DNA of 64,000 nucleotides from Clostridiales bacterium (GTDB taxonomy: Bacteria > Bacillota > Clostridia > Christensenellales > Aristaeellaceae): NCBI GenBank assembly GCA_017569285.1, contig CP069419.1, positions 2,604,001 through 2,668,000 on the forward strand, in the 5' to 3' direction. Made by a program: the position numbers and the translations under genes. Under the pieces are notes generated by a model, which worked only from the letters and a program-made list of their open reading frames with translations, searched no databases and was not told the origin of the DNA. The first letter of the stretch is position 1, and the number at the start of each line of letters is the position of its first letter. This document shows, one piece after another, positions 1 to 8,083 of the stretch.

Positions 1-155
1 AAGGCCGCGGTGTACAACATCGAAATTTCCTCCAAAGGTGTTTTGGGTTGCATGCATCATAACGCGAAGACAGGACGGTGTCAACCGTTTCGGGAAAAGG
101 AACCTGTTTTTTTCGTGTTCTGCGGGGACCGCGAAAAAACAGGAGGGAAAAACCA
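1..155. other. No confident gene (window edge)
   Basis: This edge stretch has no ribosome binding site or recognisable protein. One forward frame is open from base 1 to a TAA at 160-162, but its translation resembles no family I know and it runs into the promoter of the next gene. It could be the tail of a gene that starts outside the window. Confidence 0.3.
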
Positions 156-185
156 TTGGTAAAAAACAGGCAATTCATGTATAAT
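156..185 (+). promoter_or_regulatory. Promoter of the aldo/keto reductase gene
   Basis: A TTGGTA -35 element (156-161) and a perfect TATAAT -10 (180-185) are separated by 18 bases. They lie about 50 bases upstream of the aldo/keto reductase start codon. Confidence 0.55.
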
Positions 186-234
186 CAAAGACAAGGAAGA
201 ACCGAACAGACAGGCCAGGAAAAGGAGCGTTTTT

Positions 235-1353
235 ATGGCGGATGTTTTCAACAACCAGCTGAAGCTGGGATTCGGACTGATGCGCCTTCCGAAGAATCCG
301 GACGGCAGCATAGATATTCCGCAGGTGTGCGAGATGACGGACCATTTCATCGCTGCCGGCGGCACCTATTTCGATACCGCCTATGTGTACGACAACGGCG
401 GCAGCGAAGCCGCGTTCAAGGCCGCGGTGGCGGACCGGTATCCCCGGGAAGCGTATACTGTGGCGACCAAGCTGAACGCTTCCATGCAGTGCCATGACGA
501 GGAAAGCGCGAAGCAGCAGTTCTACACCAGCTTGGAGCGCACCGGCGCCGGGTATTTCGACTATTACCTGCTGCACGCGCTGCAGGTGAACACATACCAG
601 AAATACGATGAGTACCACATCTGGGACTTTGTAAAGGAACAGAAGGAAAAGGGCCTGATCAAACACTGGGGCTTCTCCTTCCACGCCTATCCCGAGCTGC
701 TGGACCAGCTGCTGACGGATCATCCGGATGCGGAGTTCGTCCAGCTGCAGATCAACTACGCCGACTGGGAGAACCCGGGCGTGGCCTCCCGGCGGAACTG
801 GGAAATCTGCCGGAAGCATGGAAAGCCCGTGATCGTAATGGAGCCCGTGAAGGGCGGCATCCTGGCGGATCCGATTCCCGAGGTGCGGAAGATCCTGGAA
901 GGAATCCATCCGGATGCGTCCTGCGCAAGCTGGGCAATCCGCTTTGTCGCGGAAAAGGAAAACATCGGCGTTGTGCTCAGCGGTATGAGCAGCCTGGCGC
1001 AGATGGATGACAACCTGAGCTTCATGAAGGACTTCAAGCCCCTGGATGAACAGGAAGAGGAAGCCATCCGGAAGGTCCAGGAGGCGCTGAACTCCGACAA
1101 GTCCATTCCGTGCACCGGCTGCCGCTACTGCACGAAGGGCTGCCCGATGAACATCCCGATTCCGGATATCTTCACCGTGGCGAACCGCAAGAAGGGGAGC
1201 CCGCACTTCCGCACCGTGCGCGAATACAACATCGTGACGGTGGGCAAGGGAAGGGCCAGCGAGTGCATCCAGTGCGGCCAGTGCGAAGGCGCCTGCCCGC
1301 AGCGGCTGCCGATCATCTCCCTGCTGCAGGACTGCCTGGATATGGAAACCTGA
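235..1353 (+). CDS. Aldo/keto reductase with C-terminal ferredoxin-type 4Fe-4S domain
   Basis: This 372-residue protein has an N-terminal aldo/keto reductase TIM barrel, with the family-typical LGFGLMRLP opening and FDTAYVYDNG containing the catalytic Tyr region. It ends in a ferredoxin-like tail with two cysteine clusters, CTGCRYCTKGC (around residues 297-307) and CIQCGQCEGAC (around 345-355). Such iron-sulfur aldo/keto reductases are common in anaerobes and presumably couple NAD(P)H-type carbonyl reduction to a low-potential electron donor. The substrate is unknown. The start is set by AAAGGAG spaced correctly before ATG. It stands alone, followed by tRNA-Ala. The family is certain; the reaction is not. 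Confidence 0.93.
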   Translation: MADVFNNQLKLGFGLMRLPKNPDGSIDIPQVCEMTDHFIAAGGTYFDTAYVYDNGGSEAAFKAAVADRYPREAYTVATKLNASMQCHDEESAKQQFYTSLERTGAGYFDYYLLHALQVNTYQKYDEYHIWDFVKEQKEKGLIKHWGFSFHAYPELLDQLLTDHPDAEFVQLQINYADWENPGVASRRNWEICRKHGKPVIVMEPVKGGILADPIPEVRKILEGIHPDASCASWAIRFVAEKENIGVVLSGMSSLAQMDDNLSFMKDFKPLDEQEEEAIRKVQEALNSDKSIPCTGCRYCTKGCPMNIPIPDIFTVANRKKGSPHFRTVREYNIVTVGKGRASECIQCGQCEGACPQRLPIISLLQDCLDMET

Positions 1354-1520
1354 GGCAAAAACCGCGCACGCCAAAAAAATCGCATATATAAGGAAAAATC
1401 GTCTTGCACTTTTTTCCGTCCTGTGCTATACTTTCGCCTGCGGCTGAAAACGCCGCGGCGTCCCAGACCTCCGGACGTTAAAGTCGAGGAAGCTTCCCCG
1501 GGCAACCGGGAAACATACAT

Positions 1521-1593
1521 GGGGCATTAGCACAGTTGGTAGCGCGCGACATTCGCATTGTCGAGGTCAGGGGTTCGACTCCCCTATGCTCCA
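1521..1593 (+). tRNA. tRNA-Ala, anticodon CGC
   Basis: A complete 73-base cloverleaf can be folded by eye. The acceptor GGGGCAT pairs with ATGCTCC with one G-T pair. The anticodon stem CGACA/TGTCG encloses the loop TTCGCAT, so the anticodon is CGC, reading GCG (Ala). The T arm is AGGGG-TTCGACT-CCCCT and the discriminator is A. The D stem GCAC/GCGC has one A-C mismatch. CCA is not encoded after the discriminator. A structured repeat unit follows directly. Confidence 0.95.
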
Positions 1594-1594
1594 C

Positions 1595-1633
1595 AAAGAA
1601 ATCAGCCACCCATCACGGGTGGCTGATTTCTTT
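1595..1633 (+). terminator. Intrinsic terminator after tRNA-Ala(CGC)
   Basis: A 17-base-pair inverted repeat runs from AAAGAAATCAGCCACCC (1595-1611) to GGGTGGCTGATTTCTTT (1617-1633), and its 3' arm is T-rich. It starts right after the tRNA. A different hairpin occupies the same position after tRNA-Ala(GGC). Confidence 0.75.
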
Positions 1634-1635
1634 AT

Positions 1636-1813
1636 GCGGACACGGGGTGTCCGCATCCCTGATTTCGATATTGCACTGAATGCATTGGAGAGGGAAAGCC
1701 GCCGACGACCTCCAGTGGAGGGAGTTTCGTCGGCGGCTTTCTCGCCCGAAACAAGCGATCTCCGCAGTACGGAGTCGCGCCGATTGAGGGCGCGGACCAG
1801 GGGTTCAACTCCC
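1636..1813 (+). repeat. tRNA-associated structured repeat, copy A
   Basis: This is a non-coding unit with ordered hairpins. A conserved block TGCATTGGAGAGGGAAA starts at 1681. A 14-bp stem pairs 1695-1708 with 1727-1740 around an 18-nt loop holding CCTCC-AGT-GGAGG. Then follow a linker CTCGCCCGAAACAAGCG (1741-1757), a hairpin CTCCG-CAGTA-CGGAG (1760-1774), a hairpin CGCGCC-GATTGAG-GGCGCG (1776-1794), and finally a T-arm-like AGGGGTTCAACTCCC (1799-1813). The final element nearly copies the T arm of the adjacent tRNA-Ala(CGC), 230 bp upstream. Copy B at 54115-54245 has the same spacing and compensatory base changes in the stems. A small hairpin GCGGACAC/GTGTCCGC lies at 1636-1654. The function is unknown. 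Confidence 0.8.
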
Positions 1814-1852
1814 AAAATCGAACGAAAGGAACCGTCCCTGCGTTCGAAGTCA

Positions 1853-1879
1853 GCGCCGTCCATTAGGGCGGCGCTTTTA
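1853..1879 (+). terminator. Terminator-like hairpin downstream of repeat copy A
   Basis: GCGCCGTCC (1853-1861) pairs with GGGCGGCGC (1866-1874) around an ATTA loop, with one T-G pair, and is followed by TTTTAT. No gene reads into it from nearby except the tRNA and repeat unit, so it may end the repeat transcript. Confidence 0.55.
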
Positions 1880-2040
1880 TCATCAAGCTCTGAGATGATC
1901 ATGTGGTTGCACGTCAAATATGAAACGGACCTGAACGGAAACGGCTGATCCTGAAGATGTTTTGAGGCTGTCCCCTGGGGGACAGCCTCTTTTATATTTT
2001 CCGGGCGCTCCGAAATCCCTGTGTCCGATGTCCGTCCGGA
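1880..2040 (+). terminator. Gene-free stretch with a second strong terminator hairpin
   Basis: GAGGCTGTCCC pairs with GGGACAGCCTC within 1964-1989, and TTTTATATTTTC follows. Its T run lies on the plus strand, so it terminates rightward transcription arriving toward the convergent CotH-type gene. I see no gene in the rest of this stretch. Confidence 0.6.
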
Positions 2041-4116
2041 TCAGATGGCTTCAGGCGGCATCGGCGGTTTCGGACCGAAGTATTTCTCCATTTCCTTATT
2101 GCTCAGTTTGAAGGCTTTTTTCGTGAAATCCCACAGCCGTGTCGGACGTTTCCGGATCACGTTCCGGAGACGTTCCACCCGCTTCTGCCAGAATTTGTAT
2201 GCGGCTTCCGGCGTCTTCGGCGCTTCGGAAACGATGTGCCTGTCGTTTTCGGGCGCCCAGCGGGTCCAGTGCTGCTCCATCTCCGGTTCAATCAGCGCCA
2301 CCAGTTCTTCCAGCACTTCCATCATCGTGTCCGTTGTCAGTTTCTGATAGATTTCGCCGTATATGGTGAGGTATCGGTCCTTGTACTCCGGAATGGTCAG
2401 CAGCTTCCGGAAGATCGTATTGTCGAAATTCAGCTGGCCCATGCCGCTCTTCTTGGTATAGCTCTTCGGACTGTCGAATCCGGAGTTCCACAGGCCGTAG
2501 TCCAGATCGTTGATCAGCCATTTCCATTTGCTGCCGGGAGTGTTCAGGCGGTACATGCGGAAATTGCCGATATCGCTGTTGCCGAAGAACATCTCGAAAG
2601 CCATAAACGTGAAATAATTGTCCACGTCAACGTTGTCCAGGATATACTGCAGATCCTCCTGTTTTTTGGCTGGGTTGCCGGCTTTGATCTTTTTGATCAT
2701 GGCCTTGTATTCCGTATTGGATCCGCTCTTCACCGCGCCGTTTGCATGCAGCAGGTTCACCTGATCCGCTTCCTCCAGGTCCAGACCTTCGAACTGCGCG
2801 ACCATATATTCGTCCACCCGCTCCCGCAGGTTCATATGGCCCCAGTACTGACCGTTCAGATAGACCGCATAGGGTTTCCATGCCTGATGGGCCACGCTGG
2901 TCCCGAACAGATCCATCAGCCGGCTCTGAAACCCGTCCTGAAGCCTGGTCCACATGCAGTCATTCCCGCTGTTCCGCAGCACAAAGCTTTTATATTCCAC
3001 ATAATCCCGGTCCGGGAACAGTTTTGCCTTGAACGTTTTTTCACCGTATTTGCTTTTTGCCTTGAATTTGAAACTCTTCTGGGGCATGTCCAGCGAATAG
3101 TCGCCGTTCAGGGAGATATCCGCGCCCTGGCAGACAATCCTTTGCCCGGCGTCGTCGTACATTTCCACATAGCTTTCATATTTGACCCCGGAGTTCTTCA
3201 CTTTCCGGTAAACCGTGTTTTTGAAGGGCAGGCCCGCGTCTTTGTTGACGCCCTTTCCAACGGTCAGCATTCCCTGTTTGGGATCCCACAGGTCGTCCGG
3301 ATCCACGGTGACGGATACCACCGGCAGGCTGTGATCCACGTGGATGAAGAACGTTCCGGTCAGCGTTTCGCCGGGCCGGATCATCCCCTCCGCGAAAGCT
3401 TTGGCCCGGATGACGGTGGTTGTGGTGATCTCCAGCGTTTCACCGCCATAAGGCGCGGATTCCCGGGTCGGCTCTGATCCGTCCAGGGTATAAAACACCT
3501 GTGTGTTTTCCGGGACGATGATCTGCAGATACTGGACCGAATCGTAGAAACCGGGCTCCGCCGAGAACGACGGAACCGCTGCATATCCCAGGAAGCCGTC
3601 GCGGTTTGCCGCAAAAGGCGTGGGCGGGTCATAACAGTACAGGCCGCCGTCCGCCGGATTCCGTCCGAAGGAGGTATCCGTCTTCATTTCGGGAAGCGTG
3701 ATCCGGTCATGCACGGCGCCCGCCGCGTCAGTGAGGGTAATCACCTCTCCCTTCTTTTTACTGATCGAGAAAGACGCATGCAGCTCCGCATCCCCGATCT
3801 TTTCCGTGCCCTTGTCGCACAGAATGACCCTGTATTCTCCGGGACGAATGGTGGTTCCGTCAGGGAACAGCCATTTCCGCGGCTTTTCCGGATTGTCGCT
3901 GAGCCCCCATCCGCCCAGATCCACGGCAGTATCTCCGGTATTGAAAATCTCGACCCAGTCGGTATATCCCGCATTCGGATAAGTGGCGACTGAATCATTG
4001 CTGGCCATCACTTCGCTGATGATAATCACCGGATGAAGCGTTTCCTCCGCGATTGACTCATTCCAGGCCATCACCGCCAGAAGCAGAACCACTGCCATGA
4101 TCATCAACCGTTTCAT
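2041..4116 (-). CDS. Secreted CotH-kinase family protein with lamin-tail and chitobiase-like domains
   Basis: The 691-residue product starts with a signal peptide (MKRLMIMAVVLLLAVMAW). Next comes a lamin-tail domain (about 30-150, ISEVMASNDS...DWVEIFN...GGWGLSD). A chitobiase C-terminal-like module follows (YTLDGSEPT, about 200-260). The rest is a CotH-type kinase domain (about 290-650) with GQYWGHMNLRERVDE and the metal-binding-like INDLDYG. CotH proteins are atypical protein kinases known from spore coats, but many gut Clostridia carry secreted versions with lamin-tail domains whose target is unknown. The start is supported by GGAGG eight bases before ATG. The gene is monocistronic, and 137 bp upstream of it hold no gene. 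Family assignment is firm; a sporulation role is not implied. Confidence 0.88.
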   Translation of the reverse strand: MKRLMIMAVVLLLAVMAWNESIAEETLHPVIIISEVMASNDSVATYPNAGYTDWVEIFNTGDTAVDLGGWGLSDNPEKPRKWLFPDGTTIRPGEYRVILCDKGTEKIGDAELHASFSISKKKGEVITLTDAAGAVHDRITLPEMKTDTSFGRNPADGGLYCYDPPTPFAANRDGFLGYAAVPSFSAEPGFYDSVQYLQIIVPENTQVFYTLDGSEPTRESAPYGGETLEITTTTVIRAKAFAEGMIRPGETLTGTFFIHVDHSLPVVSVTVDPDDLWDPKQGMLTVGKGVNKDAGLPFKNTVYRKVKNSGVKYESYVEMYDDAGQRIVCQGADISLNGDYSLDMPQKSFKFKAKSKYGEKTFKAKLFPDRDYVEYKSFVLRNSGNDCMWTRLQDGFQSRLMDLFGTSVAHQAWKPYAVYLNGQYWGHMNLRERVDEYMVAQFEGLDLEEADQVNLLHANGAVKSGSNTEYKAMIKKIKAGNPAKKQEDLQYILDNVDVDNYFTFMAFEMFFGNSDIGNFRMYRLNTPGSKWKWLINDLDYGLWNSGFDSPKSYTKKSGMGQLNFDNTIFRKLLTIPEYKDRYLTIYGEIYQKLTTDTMMEVLEELVALIEPEMEQHWTRWAPENDRHIVSEAPKTPEAAYKFWQKRVERLRNVIRKRPTRLWDFTKKAFKLSNKEMEKYFGPKPPMPPEAI

Positions 4117-4253
4117 CCTTTTTTCCTCCGATCATCGGTTTTCTGCCTGGGGGATATCTTCCGGGACAGATTATACTATAATCCAGGAACCGCGGGCAAC
4201 AAGCCTGGCTGTCAGCGAAACCGGAGGGGCCTGCTGCGGAAAAACCTGCATTG

Positions 4254-5144
4254 TTATGCTTCTTCCGCTCCCCGGAGAATGCTGATCATCTTCCGGTTGA
4301 TCTCCTCCGCCCGCTCATGGTTCAGCCCGTGGCCGGCTTTTTCATAGAACACCGCGTTCATATGGTTCTGCTCCAGGACTTCTCTTCCGCCGATCTTCTC
4401 AAACGGATCTTCCGTTCCGACCAGGTACGTTACCTTGTCCCGGATCTGCCCTACCTCTTCCGGGGTGAAAGCGTGCAGCCTGTGATATCCCATGGCCATA
4501 TTGTTGAAGCCCTTCAGCAGGCTTTTGTAATGGGCCATGATTTCCCTGTTTTCCGTGAATACGGTGTAGTTTTCCCCGCTCAGCTTCCGGAGCAGCCGGG
4601 TTACGTTTCTGTCCGTCGGGAACAGCGCCTCCGGCAGGAAGATCTTCATCATCGCTGACATGGAGTTTTTCTTTCCGCCCACCGGCACAGTGCCGGAAAT
4701 GCTGATGGTTTTCAGCACGCGTTCCGGACGCATCAGGGTATAAATCTGCACCAGGTATCCGCCCATGGATACGCCCGCGAAAAAGGCCTTTTCAATGCCC
4801 AGCGCATCCAGAACGCCGTCCATCCAGCGGACGTTATCGAAGCCCTTGCCGTAGTTCCCGTTGGGCACACTCTTTCCCGGACCTCCCATAGTATCAACGG
4901 CGTAAAGGTGGAAATGCTTCCCCAGTTCCGGCGCGTTATAGATCCACATCAGAGCCGAGTCGTCTCCAACCCCGTGGAAAAGTACCAGCGGCGGGGCACT
5001 CTCTGCTCCGCATTCGATGACGTGGGTTGTTCCGTATTCCGTCTCCACATCTCTTTCCTTTTTCTCACACTGCCAGGAGGCGAGGAGCCGGTCGTAAGTT
5101 TCCAGGACTGCCTGTCCGCTCTTTTCACTTCTGTATTTTCTCAT
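4254..5144 (-). CDS. Alpha/beta hydrolase
   Basis: This 296-residue alpha/beta-fold hydrolase has the oxyanion-hole segment LVLFHGVGDD, the nucleophile elbow GVSMGG and a late catalytic histidine in KAGHGLNHE. No signal peptide is visible, so it should be cytoplasmic. It overlaps the upstream tetR-like gene by four bases (ATGA), so the two are translationally coupled and form one operon. The substrate is unknown. Pairing with a TetR repressor suggests induction by an ester-like or lipophilic compound, which is inference. Confidence 0.88.
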   Translation of the reverse strand: MRKYRSEKSGQAVLETYDRLLASWQCEKKERDVETEYGTTHVIECGAESAPPLVLFHGVGDDSALMWIYNAPELGKHFHLYAVDTMGGPGKSVPNGNYGKGFDNVRWMDGVLDALGIEKAFFAGVSMGGYLVQIYTLMRPERVLKTISISGTVPVGGKKNSMSAMMKIFLPEALFPTDRNVTRLLRKLSGENYTVFTENREIMAHYKSLLKGFNNMAMGYHRLHAFTPEEVGQIRDKVTYLVGTEDPFEKIGGREVLEQNHMNAVFYEKAGHGLNHERAEEINRKMISILRGAEEA

Positions 5145-5734
5145 TTTTCGTCTTCTCCCTTTTCTGAGAATACCCTGTTATAAAAAACCGCCAGGTCCCG
5201 GGCCATTCTGCCCGTATCCCCGGTGAAATAGCCCAGCATGATGATTCCGTGATACTCACCGGCCAGCCGGCCGGCGTCCGTTTCCCGGATTTCCCCGCGG
5301 CCGGCCAGCAGCTCAAACACTTTCGCTTCATGCGCGATCGGGTCAGCAAACATCATCCGCTGCCAGGCTTCCTCCGCCGCAGGCTCATGGAAACGCTCGC
5401 TCTCCAGCATCCGGAGCAGGGGAGCAATCTGTTCATGCCGGAGATAAGCCGTGACATACATGACCCCGGCACGGACAAAGGGTTCACATTCCACCTTTTC
5501 CGTGCTGCCCAGTATCCGGAAAAAGGAGTCCCGTGCTTTTGCGGTCAGCTCATCTGCCCGGACAATCATGTCCCGGACCAGGGCCTGCTTGCTCTCGTAA
5601 TAGTGGTAGATTGTACTGACACTGATACCGACGGATTTCGCCAGGTCCCGCATGGAGACAGCCGCAAAACCTTTTTCGGAAAAGAGCTTCAGCGCTTCCC
5701 GGATAATCAGTTCCTTCCTGTTCTCTTTCGGCAT
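5141..5734 (-). CDS. TetR/AcrR family transcriptional repressor
   Basis: This 197-residue regulator has an N-terminal TetR helix-turn-helix (IREALKLFSEKGFAAVSMRDLAKSVG, then ISVSTIYHYYESKQALV) and a variable ligand-binding C-terminus. I start it at the ATG at 5734, which has a perfect AGGAGG 6 bases upstream. Longer in-frame starts would run through the operator and promoter. A palindromic operator lies 26 bases upstream and overlaps its promoter, so autorepression is likely. The coupled alpha/beta hydrolase is its only obvious target. Confidence 0.92.
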   Translation of the reverse strand: MPKENRKELIIREALKLFSEKGFAAVSMRDLAKSVGISVSTIYHYYESKQALVRDMIVRADELTAKARDSFFRILGSTEKVECEPFVRAGVMYVTAYLRHEQIAPLLRMLESERFHEPAAEEAWQRMMFADPIAHEAKVFELLAGRGEIRETDAGRLAGEYHGIIMLGYFTGDTGRMARDLAVFYNRVFSEKGEDEK

Positions 5735-5759
5735 GGTATCCTCCTGTATATGCAAATAA

Positions 5760-5777
5760 ATCGAACGTTCGTTCGAT
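5760..5777. promoter_or_regulatory. Palindromic TetR operator
   Basis: ATCGAACG-TT-CGTTCGAT is a perfect inverted repeat with 8-base arms and a 2-base centre. It sits between the -10 element and the ribosome binding site of the tetR-like gene, where a bound dimer would block transcription. The size and symmetry fit TetR operators. Confidence 0.8.
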
Positions 5778-5806
5778 ATCGTAACTTTTTTCTCTGAATC
5801 TGTCAA
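5778..5806 (-). promoter_or_regulatory. Promoter of the tetR-hydrolase operon
   Basis: On the minus strand, TTGACA (5806-5801) and TACGAT (5783-5778) are separated by 17 bases. The -10 abuts the palindromic operator. Confidence 0.7.
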
Positions 5807-5925
5807 GCACATAAAAAACGCCGTTCCCTTTGAGGAAACAGCGTTTCGCAGGCATGATGGATGGGCACATATCACTGTTCCCATCGTTTCACTTGTCGCT
5901 GAACATTCTTTCCACTGGCCTGCGA

Positions 5926-6477
5926 TCAGAGGTGCAGCGCTTTGCGGAGCCTGCCGGACAGCAGCAGGGCCAGGGCCAGCTTGACGAGATCCGGCAGGAG
6001 GAAGGGAACCACGCACCAGGCAAGCGCCGTACCCAGGGCGATGGCGCCGGTCTGCCGGGCATACACGAACATGAACCAGGCGGTCCCGAAGGCATAGCAA
6101 AGCAGGAGCCCCAGTACCATGGAGATGATCCGGATGATCCGGCTGTCCATGCTCAGCCGCTCCCCGAGCCAGTAGACGAGCCCCATGAGTATGAAACCCA
6201 GCAGATACCCTCCGGTGGTTCCGAAGAGGATGCCGATGCCGCCGCTGAAGCCCGCGAACACCGGGACGCCCAGGGCGCCCAGCAGAAGATAGACCAGGAT
6301 GGCAGCGGTGCCCCGCCTGCCTCCCAGGAGCCCCAGGCTGCAGAAGACGGCGAAGGTCTGCAGCGTGAACGGCACCGTTGCCGGGATGCTGATCCACGAG
6401 CACACCGCCATCAGCGCGGCACATACCGCCACATAAGCCAGGTCGATTGCCTGGAATCCCTTAGTTTTCCTTTCCAT
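5926..6477 (-). CDS. bioY: BioY biotin transporter (ECF S component)
   Basis: This 183-residue membrane protein has about six hydrophobic segments and the BioY hallmarks PATVPFTLQTFAVF, GGRRGTAAILVYLLLGALGVPVFAGFSGG (in parts) and FGTTGGYLLGF. It binds biotin in the membrane and works alone or with a shared ECF energising module, which is not in this window. I start it at ATG 6477, where GGAAGGG lies eight bases upstream; a longer frame would overlap too much of the upstream gene. It overlaps DUF1284 by 17 bases and ends the birA-DUF1284-bioY operon, so its expression should follow biotin supply through BirA. Confidence 0.95.
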   Translation of the reverse strand: MERKTKGFQAIDLAYVAVCAALMAVCSWISIPATVPFTLQTFAVFCSLGLLGGRRGTAAILVYLLLGALGVPVFAGFSGGIGILFGTTGGYLLGFILMGLVYWLGERLSMDSRIIRIISMVLGLLLCYAFGTAWFMFVYARQTGAIALGTALAWCVVPFLLPDLVKLALALLLSGRLRKALHL

Positions 6478-6862
6478 ATATCCATCCCTTCCGCGTGTTC
6501 CTGCACAGTTCGAACCACTCGCAGCATCCGCAAACCTTCTCAAATGTATTCTTTTCGAGCACCTGCTCCCTGGCAGTGCGGGCCAGGGCGCTCCAGCTGC
6601 GCGTTTCGCCCGCGGAGAAGCCGCAGGCCTCCAGCACACCCCTGTCCAGGCGGTTCACCTTTTCTTCGGAAGCGCACCTGCTGCCGGTCATATGCGGGCA
6701 GGCGGCACATATATCATCCCGTCCTTCGACGAGCGTGACGGCAGTGCCGGGACAGGCTGAAAGCCGGCGGATGAGTGCTTCCATGCCGGCGGCAAAAGCG
6801 TCATCGTACCCGCTGCCGATGTACTTCTGGATGCACAGCAGATGATGGGGCCGTAGCTTCAT
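6461..6862 (-). CDS. DUF1284 family cysteine-rich protein
   Basis: This 133-residue protein opens with MKLRPHHLLCIQKYIG, the DUF1284 signature. It carries several conserved cysteines (DDICAACPHM, SRCAS, KVCGCCEWFELC) that suggest an iron-sulfur or metal site. The family has no established function. It lies between birA and bioY with coding overlaps on both sides (4 bases with birA, 17 with bioY), so it is co-expressed with biotin uptake. The start is supported by GTGAGG eight bases upstream. Confidence 0.85.
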   Translation of the reverse strand: MKLRPHHLLCIQKYIGSGYDDAFAAGMEALIRRLSACPGTAVTLVEGRDDICAACPHMTGSRCASEEKVNRLDRGVLEACGFSAGETRSWSALARTAREQVLEKNTFEKVCGCCEWFELCRNTRKGWIYGKEN

Positions 6863-7878
6863 GAAACGGGCCTCACACTTACTTCGCCGGAAGAAAGGGC
6901 TTCCGCAGAGCCGTCCTCATAGCGGACCAGCAGGCGGCACTCGTCGTCAATGCCGTATGCGATGGCCGGCCGGGTCCCGCCGCCGCGGATGACGTTGACG
7001 GGCCGGCCGATCAGGAAGCTCCTCGCTTTATATTCCTCCGTAAAGCCTCCGGTTTCCAGGTCCGCGTACACTTCGCGGAAGCTCTTCAGGAAAGCAGCCG
7101 CGATCCGGCTCCGGAGGTCCCGACGGCGGGTCAGGGCGATGGGCCCGGCGATGGTCTGCAGTTCCCCGGGGAAGCCTCCCTCCGGTTCGTACACGTTGAA
7201 CCCGATGCCCATGATGGCCCAGTCCATGCCTCCGCTTTCCAGATCGACGGACGCCTCCGTCAGGATGCCGCATGTCTTCCTGCCATCGATCAGGATGTCG
7301 TTGACCCATTTGATGCAGGGCTTCCGCTCCGGACTTTCCCCGGCAGTGCAGGCTTCTATCGCGCGGCAGGCTGCCACAGCCGCCGCCGTGGTGATCCGCA
7401 CCGCCCGGCTGGCGGAAAGATGCGGTGTGAGAAACACGCTCAGATACACGCCGGTGCCCGCGGGGGAGACGAAGGTCCGGCCCATACGGCCCCGGCCGGC
7501 GCTCTGGCTCCCTGCGATGACCGTCCGCCAGGGCGCGGATTCACTGCTCCCGGCGGCCTTCAGTTCGGGGGCCATACGCTTGAGGCAGGTGTTGGTGGAA
7601 TCCACCTCGCTGAGCACCTCCACGTCGAACAGCGGGGCCGCATCGCCCAGATACCGGAGGACAGCGTTTTTGCTGACTGCGTCGCTCTCTTCGCTGAGGC
7701 GGTATCCCTTCCGGGTTACCTCGACACGATAGCCGTCCTCTTCCATCTGGCGGATACATTTCCATACCGCTGCACGGGTGATGCCCAGTTCTTTCGCGAT
7801 GGCGTTTCCCGACAGGTATTCCTGTCCGGCTTCCTCCAGAAGCGCGGAAACCTGCTGTCTGGCGTTCACGGACTGCAT
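6859..7878 (-). CDS. birA: Bifunctional biotin-protein ligase / biotin operon repressor
   Basis: The 339-residue protein has an N-terminal winged helix (EYLSGNAIAKELGITRAAVWKCIRQMEEDGY) and a biotin-protein ligase domain with the biotinyl-AMP loop SAGRGRMGR and the core KWVNDILIDGRK. A C-terminal SH3-like domain ends it. It attaches biotin to carrier proteins and, as biotinyl-AMP-bound dimer, represses transcription. Two starts are possible. ATG 7878 sits very close to its AAGGGAG, while GTG 7869 has a nine-base spacing. A matching operator lies about 55 bases upstream. Confidence 0.95.
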   Translation of the reverse strand: MQSVNARQQVSALLEEAGQEYLSGNAIAKELGITRAAVWKCIRQMEEDGYRVEVTRKGYRLSEESDAVSKNAVLRYLGDAAPLFDVEVLSEVDSTNTCLKRMAPELKAAGSSESAPWRTVIAGSQSAGRGRMGRTFVSPAGTGVYLSVFLTPHLSASRAVRITTAAAVAACRAIEACTAGESPERKPCIKWVNDILIDGRKTCGILTEASVDLESGGMDWAIMGIGFNVYEPEGGFPGELQTIAGPIALTRRRDLRSRIAAAFLKSFREVYADLETGGFTEEYKARSFLIGRPVNVIRGGGTRPAIAYGIDDECRLLVRYEDGSAEALSSGEVSVRPVS

Positions 7879-7911
7879 CTCCCTTCCTGCTGATCACTTT
7901 TTGCGTCCCGT

Positions 7912-7940
7912 AGGATAGCACATAAAACATATTACGTCAA
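7912..7940 (-). promoter_or_regulatory. Promoter of the birA-DUF1284-bioY operon
   Basis: On the minus strand, TTGACG (7940-7935) and TATCCT (7917-7912) are separated by 17 bases. The -35 lies inside the downstream half of the predicted BirA operator. Confidence 0.65.
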
Positions 7941-7966
7941 CTTTATGAACTATAAAAAGTTTACAT
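7934..7966. promoter_or_regulatory. Predicted BirA operator
   Basis: On the minus strand, ATGTAAACT and AGTTGACGT form an inverted repeat (7 of 9 matches) with a 15-base spacer. Firmicute BirA sites are known to have a GTTAAC-type half-site pair with 14-15 bases between. The position over the -35 fits autorepression by biotinyl-AMP-BirA. Confidence 0.65.
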
Positions 7967-8024
7967 AGAGCGATTTCATCCCCGGATCTGCAGATCGGGG
8001 AACGAAAGAATACATGTTCCATGG

Positions 8025-8060
8025 TTGACGCACCGAAATGGAATGGATATACTATGTATA
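8025..8060 (+). promoter_or_regulatory. mazEF promoter with overlapping palindrome
   Basis: TTGACG (8025-8030) and TATACT (8048-8053) are 17 bases apart. The -10 overlaps a perfect 13-base palindrome, TATAC-TAT-GTATA (8048-8060). Toxin-antitoxin modules are usually autoregulated by the antitoxin binding such a site. Confidence 0.65.
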
Positions 8061-8083
8061 TACAAACAAAGAAGGGTGATAAA

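Noticed and set aside
1-162. Open frame from base 1 to a TAA at 160-162 that could be a truncated gene
   Set aside because: The peptide is unlike any protein I recognise, and it runs into the TTGGTA/TATAAT promoter of the next gene. It cannot be judged without sequence to the left.
1586-1948. A 120-residue forward open frame starting within tRNA-Ala(CGC)
   Set aside because: It overlaps the tRNA 3' end and runs through its terminator and the structured repeat. Its peptide FSPETSDLRS...RRLRART is the translation of the repeat and recurs in the frame at 53990-54247, which also overlaps a tRNA. It has no ribosome site.
2236-3477. A 413-residue forward frame opposite the CotH-type gene
   Set aside because: No ribosome site or domain; the minus-strand frame has a signal peptide and three recognisable domains.
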